Assembly (NCBI GenBank): GCA_963922455.1
Contig: CAWUIO010000032.1
Span: 1 to 56,542, forward strand
Origin: CAWUIO01 sp963922455
Lineage (GTDB): Bacteria; Bacteroidota; Bacteroidia; Cytophagales; Microscillaceae
Direction of reading: 5' to 3'
Length of the DNA: 56,542 nucleotides
Translations under genes and position numbers: made by a program
The notes under the pieces: generated by a model
What the model saw: the letters and a program-made list of their open reading frames with translations, nothing else
The model's database searches: none
Told to the model about the DNA's origin: nothing
In this document: positions 44,879 through 54,100 of the stretch, piece by piece
How positions within the stretch are numbered: position 1 is the first letter of the stretch
How the letters are laid out: every line of letters begins with the position of its first letter

Positions 44879-46018
44879 ATGAAAATTCGAGTTATCCTAT
44901 ACGCCATACTGGTTGGAGGTTTTTGGGCCTGTGGCTCATCCGAGAAACTAGAAAACAAAGTGCGCAAGCCCGTTCGTTACAGTACCATACAAAACTTGGG
45001 TGAAGGAGAATCACACACATTCTCGGGCATTTCCCGCTCCGATCAGGACGTTTCGCTCAGCTTCCGGGTCAGTGGAGTAGTCAATGGCATTTATGTAAAT
45101 GTGGGTGATGAAGTCAAAGTTGGCACCCTAGTAGCCGATTTGGACGCAACTGACTACCAAGTACAGGTACAACAGTCTTTGGCCGACTTACAGCGTTCGC
45201 AGACCCAGATAAGCAGTTCCCGGGCGCAATTGTACACCGATCAAGCTAATTATGAAAGAGTGGAGACATTGTATGAAAACAATAGCTTGCCCCTAAGCGA
45301 TTTCGAGCAAGCCAAAAGCTCCTTTGAAGCAGCCGAATCAAACTACAAGGCTAGTTTAGCCCAGGTAAATTCCTCTCAAAAACAACTAGAAAATACTCAA
45401 AATCAGGTAAGCTATACCCGTTTGGCAAGCCCCATTTCGGGTATCGTAACCCAAAAAATGGTAGAAGACAATGAGCTGGTAAATACAGGAACCCCCATTG
45501 TAAGCATTAGTACGGAAGGTAAACCCGAGGTGGAAGTAGGAATACCCGAGGTGTTTATTGCCCGGATCAAACGAGGAGATAAAGTAAAAATCCGTTTTAC
45601 CACGATGCCGGAGGAGAGTTTCTCAGGTACCGTTACTGAGGTGGGATACAGTTCAGATGCCTCTACAACGTATCCGGTCACCGTCCAGATTGACAAGCCC
45701 AATCCTGATATCCGCCCAGGTATGGCCGCCGATGTAAGCTTTACGTTTAATCCTTCGGGATCTCAGAAAAAATCCTTAATTGCTCCTCCCGAGGCCGTTC
45801 TGGAAGCGGCCGACCTCAAACGTTTTGTTTTCATCCTGGATAAAAAAGACGATTACTACGTGGTACGCAAACAAATTGTGGAAGTTGGCAAGCTACAAAA
45901 GAGTGGGTACCCCATTTTAAAAGGAGTGAAAGAAGGAGATCTGGTTGCTACCGCGGGTCTGAGAACTATCATGGATGGCATGGAAGTCCGCTTAATTCAC
46001 GAAAACGAAGGCATCTAG
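44879..46018 (+). CDS. RND efflux periplasmic adaptor (membrane fusion protein)
   Basis: 379 residues, lipoprotein: MKIRVILYAILVGGFWAC with lipobox Cys. An in-frame ATG at 44867 overlaps the TolC stop; I chose 44879 since it begins the signal peptide. HlyD/AcrA plan: lipoyl half-motif (VSGVVNGIYVNVGDEVKVGTLVADLD), alpha-hairpin coiled coil (about 90-165), second lipoyl half (RLASPISGIVTQKMVEDNELV), beta-barrel (VEVGIPEVFIARIKRGDKVKI) and membrane-proximal domain to the end. It links the TolC-like channel to the pump encoded next. Confidence 0.93.
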   Translation: MKIRVILYAILVGGFWACGSSEKLENKVRKPVRYSTIQNLGEGESHTFSGISRSDQDVSLSFRVSGVVNGIYVNVGDEVKVGTLVADLDATDYQVQVQQSLADLQRSQTQISSSRAQLYTDQANYERVETLYENNSLPLSDFEQAKSSFEAAESNYKASLAQVNSSQKQLENTQNQVSYTRLASPISGIVTQKMVEDNELVNTGTPIVSISTEGKPEVEVGIPEVFIARIKRGDKVKIRFTTMPEESFSGTVTEVGYSSDASTTYPVTVQIDKPNPDIRPGMAADVSFTFNPSGSQKKSLIAPPEAVLEAADLKRFVFILDKKDDYYVVRKQIVEVGKLQKSGYPILKGVKEGDLVATAGLRTIMDGMEVRLIHENEGI

Positions 46019-46053
46019 TCACTAATTATTAACCAGAATTAAATCAAAATCCT

Positions 46054-49000
46054 ATGAACCTCACGGAAACGGCCCTCAAATATAACCGGGTCACCTATAT
46101 GTGTATTTCCATTATATTTTTGATGGGAATACTATCCTACTTTAGCTTGTCCCGTGACTCCATGCCTCCCTATACAGTGAGGATCTGCAATGTAGTCACC
46201 TATTTCCCGGGAGCCTCCCCCCAAAGGGTGGAAGAACTGGTTACCCAAAAGATTGAAGAAATAGCCCAAGAACTCCCCGAATTGGATAATGTTACCAGTA
46301 CCTCACGAACTGGCCTTTCGGTTGTACAGGTAGAAGTAACGGCCGATATCCAGGAAGAAAACCTACAGGCCATCTGGGACCGCTTGCGGAGAAAAGTAGA
46401 GGCTATCCGTTCAGAATTGCCCGAAACCGCTTACGATCCAGAAATTGAAGATGATGATGTAGGAGTTGTGTACGGAATTATCATAGGCCTTGAGTCGGAT
46501 GGGTTTTCCTTTGCCGATATGAAAAACTACGCCGAAGATATCCGGGATGATCTGATCAAAGTGGAAGGGGCTGCCAAAGTAGACATAAGCGGGGTACAGG
46601 AGGAGCAAATTTATGTGGAGTTTGACAAAGCCCGTTTGGCCGAAATTGGACTTACCACCAGCAGTCTCCAAAATATTATTTCTACTACCAACATTGTATA
46701 TCCGGGGGGTGATGTAAGCTTGAAAGACAAACGTATCAAACTAGAACCTACCGGAAATTATGAAAGCCTGGATGACTTAAAAGAGACCTTGATCCCCTTG
46801 GCTAACGGCAAAACGGTCCAGTTGGGAGATATTACTCATATTACCCGCACCTACGCCGACCCCTCTACCCAAATTGTAAAAATCAATGGAAAACCCTCCT
46901 TGACCATTTCAGTTGCCTTGAAAGATGGAGGTAACCTTACAAAACTGGGAGAACTGGTAGATCAACGTATGGAGGCCTACAATGAAATGCTTCCCCACGG
47001 ACTGGAAGTAAAGCGGATAGCCACCCAGGACTACTACGTGAAGAAAAAAGTCAGCGACTTCTTGGTCAATGTAATCCAATCCATAGTCGTGGTTTTGGTC
47101 GTGATGTTGGTTTTTTTGGGGCTTCGCACAGGCTTTATTGTGGCCAGTTTGATCCCAATGGCGATGGTATCTACCATTTTGTTGATGAGTGTTTTTGAGA
47201 TCGGGCTGAATCAGGTATCCTTGGCCGCCTTGATCGTGGCCCTTGGTTTGCTGGTTGATAATGCCATTGTAGTATCCGAATCCATTTTGGTGAAAATGGA
47301 AGAAGGTATTCCTGCCCGGCAGGCAGCGATCGGTTCTTGCTCCGAGCTAAGTACTTCCCTTTTAATTTCATCTCTTACTACCTCGGCGGCCTTTCTTTCT
47401 TTTTTCTTAGCCGCCAATACCATGGGTGAGATTATGGGGCCCCTCTTTTCGGTTATCACCCTTACCTTGATGTCTTCTTGGGTTATGGCCCTCACCTTAG
47501 TTACAAGCTTGTGTGTGGCCTTTATCCGGGTAAAAGTCAAGGATGCCAGTCAAAATGAAAAAAAATCGGTTTTTGACCTCCTGATTGTGTACTATGATAA
47601 GATTTTGAAAGGATCATTGCACTACGCTAACTTAACGATTCTAATCATTGTAGTTTCGTTTGTGGCCTCTCTTGCCTTATTTCCTATGATCCCTTTTACT
47701 TTTATGCCCGATAGTGACCGAAATCTGGTAACGGTAGACTTGAAACTTCCCCAAGGTAGCAAAATTGAAAAAACGGAGGCAGAAATTGCCATTTTGGAAA
47801 AATATATCCGGGAAAACTTCTTGAAAAGCGAAGAGAACCCAGAGGGCATTGTGCGCGATTGGGCCTCCTTTATTGGCGAAGGGCCCTACTCGTATGATCT
47901 GGGTTATTCCCAGGATGAACCGAGCAGTGCCTACGCCCACATGCTTATCAACACCACCGACCAAGCACACAACGCGGCACTTTCTAAGGCCTTAGATAAG
48001 TTTAGCTTTGATAATTTGCCTGATTCGGAGGTTACGGTTTCTCTTTTGGCCACCGGAGAGTCGGTTCCCGACGTGGAAGTACGGATTTACGGGGATGATG
48101 CCAAGGTCCTTTTTGACATTGCCGATAGCGTGCGTAAGGCCATGAACAACATACCCTTTGCCTACAATATTGTCAATGACTGGGGCATCAAATCCAAAAA
48201 GTTTATCGTGGATATCGAGCAGGATAAAGCCCAAAGGGCCGGTCTTAGCAATCAGGATATTGCCATTTCTTTACAAACCGCCCTCAGCGGGTTTAACTCA
48301 GGTTCTTTCCGGGATGGAGACGATAATATCCCTATCGTCTTACGCACCGAAGGCAGCCAGCAACTTGATGCTCAAGAATCGGAAGACTTAAACATTTTTG
48401 CCCAGGGCAGTGGTAAAAATATCCCTTTGGTCCAGGTTGCCTCGGTGGAGACCCAATGGCAATACGCCAAGATCAAAAGAAGGGACCTATATCGAGCCCT
48501 AACGATAAGCTGTTATGCCCGAGAAGGATATACCGCCTCTGATGTTACCGAAATGATTAACCCCATAATGGAAGGATATGCCAAGACTTGGCCTTATGGT
48601 TACAGTTATGAATTGGGTGGGGAATCTGAGACCAGTGACGAGGCCTTGGGTGCCGTGGCCGCCAAACTACCTATTTCAGGCTTCTTGATTATTTTGTTAC
48701 TCGTCTTACAGTTCAACTCCCTCCGGAAAACCTTTATCGTATTGGCCAGTATCCCGCTCGGCCTGATTGGGGTAATTTTAGGTTTGATCCTTTTCCAATC
48801 CTACTTTGGGTTTATGGCTTTCTTAGGAGTCATTTCCTTGGCGGGTATCGTGATCAATAACGCAATTGTATTGATTGACCGGATTGAGCTGGAAAAAAAT
48901 GAGAATAAAAGAAAGCCTTACGACGCTATCGTAGAGGCAGCCAAACAAAGGTTTAGGCCAATCTTGCTCACAACCTTTACCACGACCTTTGGCCTAATCC

Positions 49001-49143
49001 CTCTTTATTTAGGCGGAGGGCTTATGTGGGAACCCATGGCCGTGGCCATCATGGTGGGGCTCTTGTTTGCCACCATCATCACCTTGGTCTTTGTACCAGC
49101 CTTGTATAAAGTGCTATTCTCGGTCAAAAAAGAAGAGGCTTAG
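46054..49143 (+). CDS. RND efflux pump, inner-membrane permease
   Basis: 1029 residues, the AcrB-type length and topology: 12 helices and two large periplasmic loops. First helix about 12-30 (YMCISIIFLMGILSYF). TM4 carries VALGLLVDNAIVVSES, so the Asp-Asp proton pair of AcrB is Asp-Asn. TM10 carries GIVINNAIVLIDRIE, with Asn in place of the relay Lys. This DN/NN pattern occurs in non-HAE-1 RND groups and suggests different proton coupling or a non-drug substrate. Third gene of the operon, 35 bp after the adaptor, followed by a strong terminator. Confidence 0.95.
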   Translation: MNLTETALKYNRVTYMCISIIFLMGILSYFSLSRDSMPPYTVRICNVVTYFPGASPQRVEELVTQKIEEIAQELPELDNVTSTSRTGLSVVQVEVTADIQEENLQAIWDRLRRKVEAIRSELPETAYDPEIEDDDVGVVYGIIIGLESDGFSFADMKNYAEDIRDDLIKVEGAAKVDISGVQEEQIYVEFDKARLAEIGLTTSSLQNIISTTNIVYPGGDVSLKDKRIKLEPTGNYESLDDLKETLIPLANGKTVQLGDITHITRTYADPSTQIVKINGKPSLTISVALKDGGNLTKLGELVDQRMEAYNEMLPHGLEVKRIATQDYYVKKKVSDFLVNVIQSIVVVLVVMLVFLGLRTGFIVASLIPMAMVSTILLMSVFEIGLNQVSLAALIVALGLLVDNAIVVSESILVKMEEGIPARQAAIGSCSELSTSLLISSLTTSAAFLSFFLAANTMGEIMGPLFSVITLTLMSSWVMALTLVTSLCVAFIRVKVKDASQNEKKSVFDLLIVYYDKILKGSLHYANLTILIIVVSFVASLALFPMIPFTFMPDSDRNLVTVDLKLPQGSKIEKTEAEIAILEKYIRENFLKSEENPEGIVRDWASFIGEGPYSYDLGYSQDEPSSAYAHMLINTTDQAHNAALSKALDKFSFDNLPDSEVTVSLLATGESVPDVEVRIYGDDAKVLFDIADSVRKAMNNIPFAYNIVNDWGIKSKKFIVDIEQDKAQRAGLSNQDIAISLQTALSGFNSGSFRDGDDNIPIVLRTEGSQQLDAQESEDLNIFAQGSGKNIPLVQVASVETQWQYAKIKRRDLYRALTISCYAREGYTASDVTEMINPIMEGYAKTWPYGYSYELGGESETSDEALGAVAAKLPISGFLIILLLVLQFNSLRKTFIVLASIPLGLIGVILGLILFQSYFGFMAFLGVISLAGIVINNAIVLIDRIELEKNENKRKPYDAIVEAAKQRFRPILLTTFTTTFGLIPLYLGGGLMWEPMAVAIMVGLLFATIITLVFVPALYKVLFSVKKEEA

Positions 49144-49197
49144 CCAATTCTCCCCTAGTTTTGCAAGCTTTTTTTTGAAAAATTCTTAGGTATAGTT

Positions 49198-49230
49198 AAA
49201 AAGAATCCTCTAATCAGGATTCTTTTTTTT
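49198..49230 (+). terminator. Terminator of the RND operon
   Basis: A-run, stem AAGAATCCT/AGGATTCTT, loop CTAATC and eight Ts, 55 bp after the pump stop. Confidence 0.93.
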
Positions 49231-49430
49231 GCCCTAGGCTTAGCCCAAGAGTATGGGTCTAAAGATTAAAAAAAGCGTACTGTACAACAGCTTTACATTC
49301 TCTAGATACTAAAGTACCCCCTTCCATCCAAGCCCCTGTCTCTTCACCTGCCCAACTTAGTGTATTAGATCAAACTATATAATTTTTTATACGAAAATTT
49401 CTTAAATTAAATTAAGATTTAATACTTTAG

Positions 49431-50024
49431 ATGATCATGATAGAGAAATTTCGCAAAAGATTAGAGAATTATACGCCTATTCCAGATGCTTTGTGGTACG
49501 AGATTTTAGAATCTGTAAAAGTAATGGATGTCCCACGGCAAGAGATATTCATCCGTCACGATACCTGCTATCGTAATTTGTATTATATCTTAGACGGAAG
49601 TTTTAAATCTTCCCTTATCCTGGAAGACGGCACCAGCAAAGCCGTCTGGTTCCATTTTGCCGATCATTTTGACTTTGTTTGCTCGGTAGAAGCTTTTTTC
49701 TTGAATGAACCCAGCCGAAATGAAATCGCGGCATTGAGCGATTCTAAGGTCTTATCTATGAAAAAAAGTCAATATGACGATTGGATTGAGCGCTATCCCG
49801 AATTTGCCAAAGCCTTTTTAAATATTGTACAGGAAGAACTCTTGAAAATTATAGGAATATACAAATACATGATGTCCCATTCGGCTGCCGACATTTTTAA
49901 ATTTATACAAGAGCGATATCCGCATTTTATCGAGAGGCTCCCTTCTTACTTAGTTGCCGAGTTTATGGGCATCACCCCCGAGTGGTACAGTAAGTTATTA
50001 AAAAAGCAGGAACTCCCTTCTTGA
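49431..50024 (+). CDS. Crp/Fnr-family regulator, tandem paralogue 1
   Basis: 197 residues. Cyclic-nucleotide-binding-like barrel (about 20-115: CYRNLYYILDGSFKSSLILEDGTSKAVWFHFADHFDF) followed by a long dimer helix and a compact DNA-binding end with LPSYLVAEFMGITPEWYSKLLKKQ. The barrel lacks the classic phosphate-binding RxxxAA, so it likely senses something other than cAMP. Very similar along its length to the gene at 50245. A second ATG two codons in is equally possible. It lies downstream of the efflux operon's terminator and has its own AT-rich promoter region. Possible regulator of the pump, by proximity only. Confidence 0.87.
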   Translation: MIMIEKFRKRLENYTPIPDALWYEILESVKVMDVPRQEIFIRHDTCYRNLYYILDGSFKSSLILEDGTSKAVWFHFADHFDFVCSVEAFFLNEPSRNEIAALSDSKVLSMKKSQYDDWIERYPEFAKAFLNIVQEELLKIIGIYKYMMSHSAADIFKFIQERYPHFIERLPSYLVAEFMGITPEWYSKLLKKQELPS

Positions 50025-50051
50025 ATTTTAGGCAGGTAGCCTAAACAAAAC

Positions 50052-50179
50052 AGCTTAGGGATGGAACGGCCTGTTTGAGCTCGCCGCTGGCTGTGGGTTG
50101 GCCAGCGAGTAGTGAGAGCCCGACCCGCGCCGGCAGAATTTTTCATGCCATCACTTTTGTCCTAGCGCGGGGAAGCTCC
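50052..50179 (-). repeat. 130-bp structured repeat, copy R12 (subfamily A, compensated end)
   Basis: Minus orientation. The terminal stem reads AGCTT with AAGCT, where other copies have GGCTT with AAGCC: the outer G-C pair has become A-T on both sides. Inner stem CCCGCGC with GCGCGGG. Third hairpin CTCG-CTGGC with GCCAG-CGG-CGAG. It lies between the two Crp paralogues. Confidence 0.92.
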
Positions 50180-50244
50180 AAAACCTGACTTGATTTTAGG
50201 GGAAAATGTATAATTTAACATTCCAACTTGTTAGCTAATAGCTC

Positions 50245-50820
50245 ATGTTTACTAAATTACGTGAAAGAATAGAACGGTATGGGCCTATTTCGGATGCCTT
50301 GTGGTTCGAAATGCTAGAATCGATTAAAATGATTGAGGTGCCCCGTCAGGAGATTCTTGTGCACCATAATACATGTTATCCCAATTTGTATTACATTCTA
50401 GAAGGGGGCTTTAAAATTTCCCACATCTTAGAAGATGGCTCTTGCCGGGCGATCTGGTTTAACTTTTCCGATCGTTTCGATTTTGTGGGGGCTGTAGATT
50501 GTTTTTTACTGCAAGAACCCACCAAATATGAAATTACGGCCTTGCAAGATTCTAAGGTCTTGCGCTTAGCCCAGAGCCAGGTAGATGATTGGATCGACCG
50601 GTATCCAGAATTTTGCAAAGCCCTATTACGTATATTTCAATTTGATTTTTTGGTCATTGCCGAGGCTCATAAATATATGATGTCTCATTCGGCTGCCGAC
50701 ATTTTTAAATATATCCAAAAGAAATTCCCCCATTTTATGGAGCGGCTTCCCTCCTATTTGATTGCCGAGTTTATGGGCATCACCCCGGAGTGGTATAGTA
50801 AAATGCTCAAACGGGTGTGA
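50245..50820 (+). CDS. Crp/Fnr-family regulator, tandem paralogue 2
   Basis: 191 residues, aligned end to end with the gene at 49431: LRERIERYGPISDALWFEML against FRKRLENYTPIPDALWYEIL; CYPNLYYILEGGFK; MMSHSAADIFKYIQKKFPHFMERLPSYLIAEFMGITPEWYSKMLK (described by segments). Same barrel plus non-canonical DNA-binding end. Tandem duplication is clear; divergence is spread evenly so both copies look under selection. R12 precedes and R13 follows it. Confidence 0.87.
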   Translation: MFTKLRERIERYGPISDALWFEMLESIKMIEVPRQEILVHHNTCYPNLYYILEGGFKISHILEDGSCRAIWFNFSDRFDFVGAVDCFLLQEPTKYEITALQDSKVLRLAQSQVDDWIDRYPEFCKALLRIFQFDFLVIAEAHKYMMSHSAADIFKYIQKKFPHFMERLPSYLIAEFMGITPEWYSKMLKRV

Positions 50821-50826
50821 GGGTTT

Positions 50827-50956
50827 GGGGCTGCCCCCGGCTAGCCCCCTATATCCCCTTTTGTCCTTCTCTACCAGGCCGGGGTCGGGCTTTCACTACT
50901 CGCCGCCCCCCGCTCAGGCCATTGCGGGCTCAAACAGGCCGTTCTATCCCTCAGCC
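50827..50956 (+). repeat. 130-bp structured repeat, copy R13 (subfamily B)
   Basis: Ends GGCTG and CAGCC; inner stem CCCCGGC with GCCGGGG; third hairpin CCCGC with GCGGG. It starts 7 bp after the stop of the second Crp paralogue. Confidence 0.92.
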
Positions 50957-51120
50957 AACATATTGACCTTATAAGAAATTTTTCTATTCCTTAAACTAGT
51001 ACAAGGTATAGTAGCAAAATTATTCGTAATAATGCACTTGATATGTATGAAGTACATCTTTACGCATTATATCGAGTACTTCACAGACAATCTCTTAATC
51101 GTTCACTTGTATTGCCCATC

Positions 51121-54100
51121 ATGGAGCCTAAGACCAACCCATCCGAATCCTCAAAATTTTCAAAAAAACCAGGTTTTCGCTTCAACCCTTTCCGAAAAGG
51201 GGGGAGTTGGCTTTATAAAATACTTTGGATAGGTTTTGTGGGCTTGACCACCCTATTTATAGTATCTTATGCCCTCATTTACTTTTACTTCAACCCCTTT
51301 TTGAAGCATTATATCATCCAGAAAGTCCAGGAAAGTAGTGACAGTCTCTACGTTTTAGAGATCAATAAACTGAGTATTAACTTATTTGATCAAGATGTTG
51401 ATTTGGCCAATGTCCATCTGCGCCTCAACCCTCAAGAAAACGAAAAGCGGCAAAATACACAGGACAACCAGTTGGATATTGATTTGAAAGTAGGGGAATT
51501 AAAAATAGAAGGCATCCACTGGATCAAATTTTTACGCACCAAAAAGCTACACATTGAGCAGTTTTTGCTAGACCAACCCGAAATATACTTTCATAACCGC
51601 AAAAATAACCCCCAGAAAAAGGAGGCGGTATACCAAGCCCCCGATCGGGTCATGACATTTATAGAAAAATTTGGGAAGCAGGTCAACCTGGATGATTTTC
51701 ATATTCGCAATGCCCAAGTAAACCTCAAAGCCCAAAACGGGGATAAATTAATCCTCCACGAAGGCCAAGACATAAACCTCCGTATCACAGGCATACAAGC
51801 CAAAAAACCCACGGGTTCTCTGGAAGATGACCTGCAATTTGAGCGCTTGGAGTTCCAAAGTGGAGCCTATCAATTTTATTCGCCCAATGGAGATTATCAA
51901 TTTGGCTTAGAACGGTTCCGCCTATCTACCTCCGATTCTTTATTCACCCTGAAAAATTTTCAGATGATCCCCCGGGACTCGGCTTGGCATAATCAATTGG
52001 CCGGCAAAGGCACTAAATATACAATAGATTTGCCCTCCCTAGACATGCGGGGCTTGGATTATAAACGGCTCCTTTACAAACAAGAGATAGACTTGGAAAA
52101 GCTAATCATCCAAGGCTTATCCCTAGAAACCGAAAGAGTCCGTACCCGACAAGGGGAAGCGGTCAGCATAAACGAATCGGTAGCCCGTCAAAAAAAGGAT
52201 CGCAAGCAAGAAGATGCCCTCAAAATTGCCATCGCCGATATTCCCTTTTACGTCCGTATGGATACCTTTCAGATTCGGGGATCTTCTTTGTACATTAAAG
52301 AATATAAACCCGAAAAAGTAGAGGAACTTCTTACCTACCACCAGGTTCAGGAAGCCTCCGTAAGCTTTTATAATTTGGCCATTGGCCAAGCCCTGGATAG
52401 CAAACAAAGTAACCTCCCACTCTACTCGAGTAATGTTCAAGTACTCGTAAAAGGCTATAAGCATCAAGCCCCCAATGGTTTTTTCGATTTGTACATTGAT
52501 AAAGCCCAAGTCATTTCCCAAGATTCCCTCTTAGAGATTGAAAACGCCTACATTAAACCCCGAATAGACCCATGGCAAATCAGTGCCCAATTGCCCTATC
52601 AGCAAATCGTTCTGGATGCCGAAGTGGAAAAAATTAGGGCCCGACAATTAGATATCGAGCGCATGGTCTACCAGCAAGAGTTTGTTTTAGGAAATGTCAG
52701 TCTGATAGCTCCCCATTTTAAAGGCTATTTGGATAAAAAGAAGCCCAAAAAACCGGGACAAAAACATAAGAACTTTGAAGAAATCATCCGCTCCATCCCC
52801 TTATTTATCGAAGTAGACACTTTTGCCATAGAGCAGGCTTCTTTGGATTATAATTCCCAGAAGTATCTTAAAAATGGAGAGGTAGGGAGCAGCCGCCACC
52901 AAAGCCCACGGATTGACCTTCGGGTCACCAATGTGCAATTTGGTAAAGCCTTTGCCCAATCCACGTTGCAGCATATTGACAAAAAGAGCCTTCTTCTTCA
53001 GATTCAAGATTATGCTTATTTACCTGCCGGGGGCAAGTACCAGATGGGGATCGGCTTGATTGATGTTAATTCCAAAATGGCTAGCATTCAATTAGATTCT
53101 TTTTATTTTAGCCCTGCCCTCAATACGGAAGCCTTTGCTCAAAAACATCCGTATCGCTATACGCGGGCCGATATACGCGTTGGCCAAGTACTCGGTAGCC
53201 ACGTTAATTTTCCGCGTTTACTCCTGAAACAAGAAATAGAATGGGGTAAGATCCTGATGAGCCGACCTCAGATTGACCTCTACACCGACAAGCGAAAACC
53301 CCTCCCCCCCGCCAAACAAAAAACCAAGAGCCAAAAAAAGGAAAGGCAATTGGTCAGCACCACACTCAGCCCTAAGGAATTACGTATTCTCAACCGTAAT
53401 CTTAGGGATACGAGTGGCCTACGTAAATTCTTACGGGATATCCCAACCTACATTGCCGTGGATACCTTTTTGGTCAGTCAGGCTACCCTTGACTTTCGCA
53501 CCCAAAGTCAAGTTTCCATCGGTCGGGGCATCGCCCATCACCAAGCCGATAACATCAATTTTATGGTCAATAAGATTCGTCTGGGCAAGGCTACCCAAAG
53601 CCCCGATTTTCGGAACTTTTATTCGGGCAATATAGTCTTGAGCCTAAGCAACTATCGTTTCAGCGATCCCAAAGATGGCTTTCTGTTTAGTCTAAGCGGC
53701 ATTAAGACTTCTCTTCGAGATTCTTTATTGCAAATTAATGCCATCAAGGTCCAGCCTTTATTAAATCGAGAAGCTTTTGTGGCTTCGCGCCCCTATCGTT
53801 CGGCCTATATCGAGGCGGAGTTAAAGAGTATTCAAGTTGGCTTAGTGGATGTAGAACGGCTTGTGTTTGACCAGGAAGTGATCATGCGAAAGCTCTTTTT
53901 AAACCGGCCTAAGCTATACATGTATACCGATACCCGCAAACCCAAAAAGCCTAAAAAACCGGGAAGAGTCAAAAAAATACCCACTCCCGAGGAAATGATC
54001 GAGGCCATCCCGGTACATATCCAAATGGATACCTTTGCCCTAGTAGATGCCTACTTAGAATATGATGCCTTGAAAGAAAAAAATGGAAAAACCGGAATCG

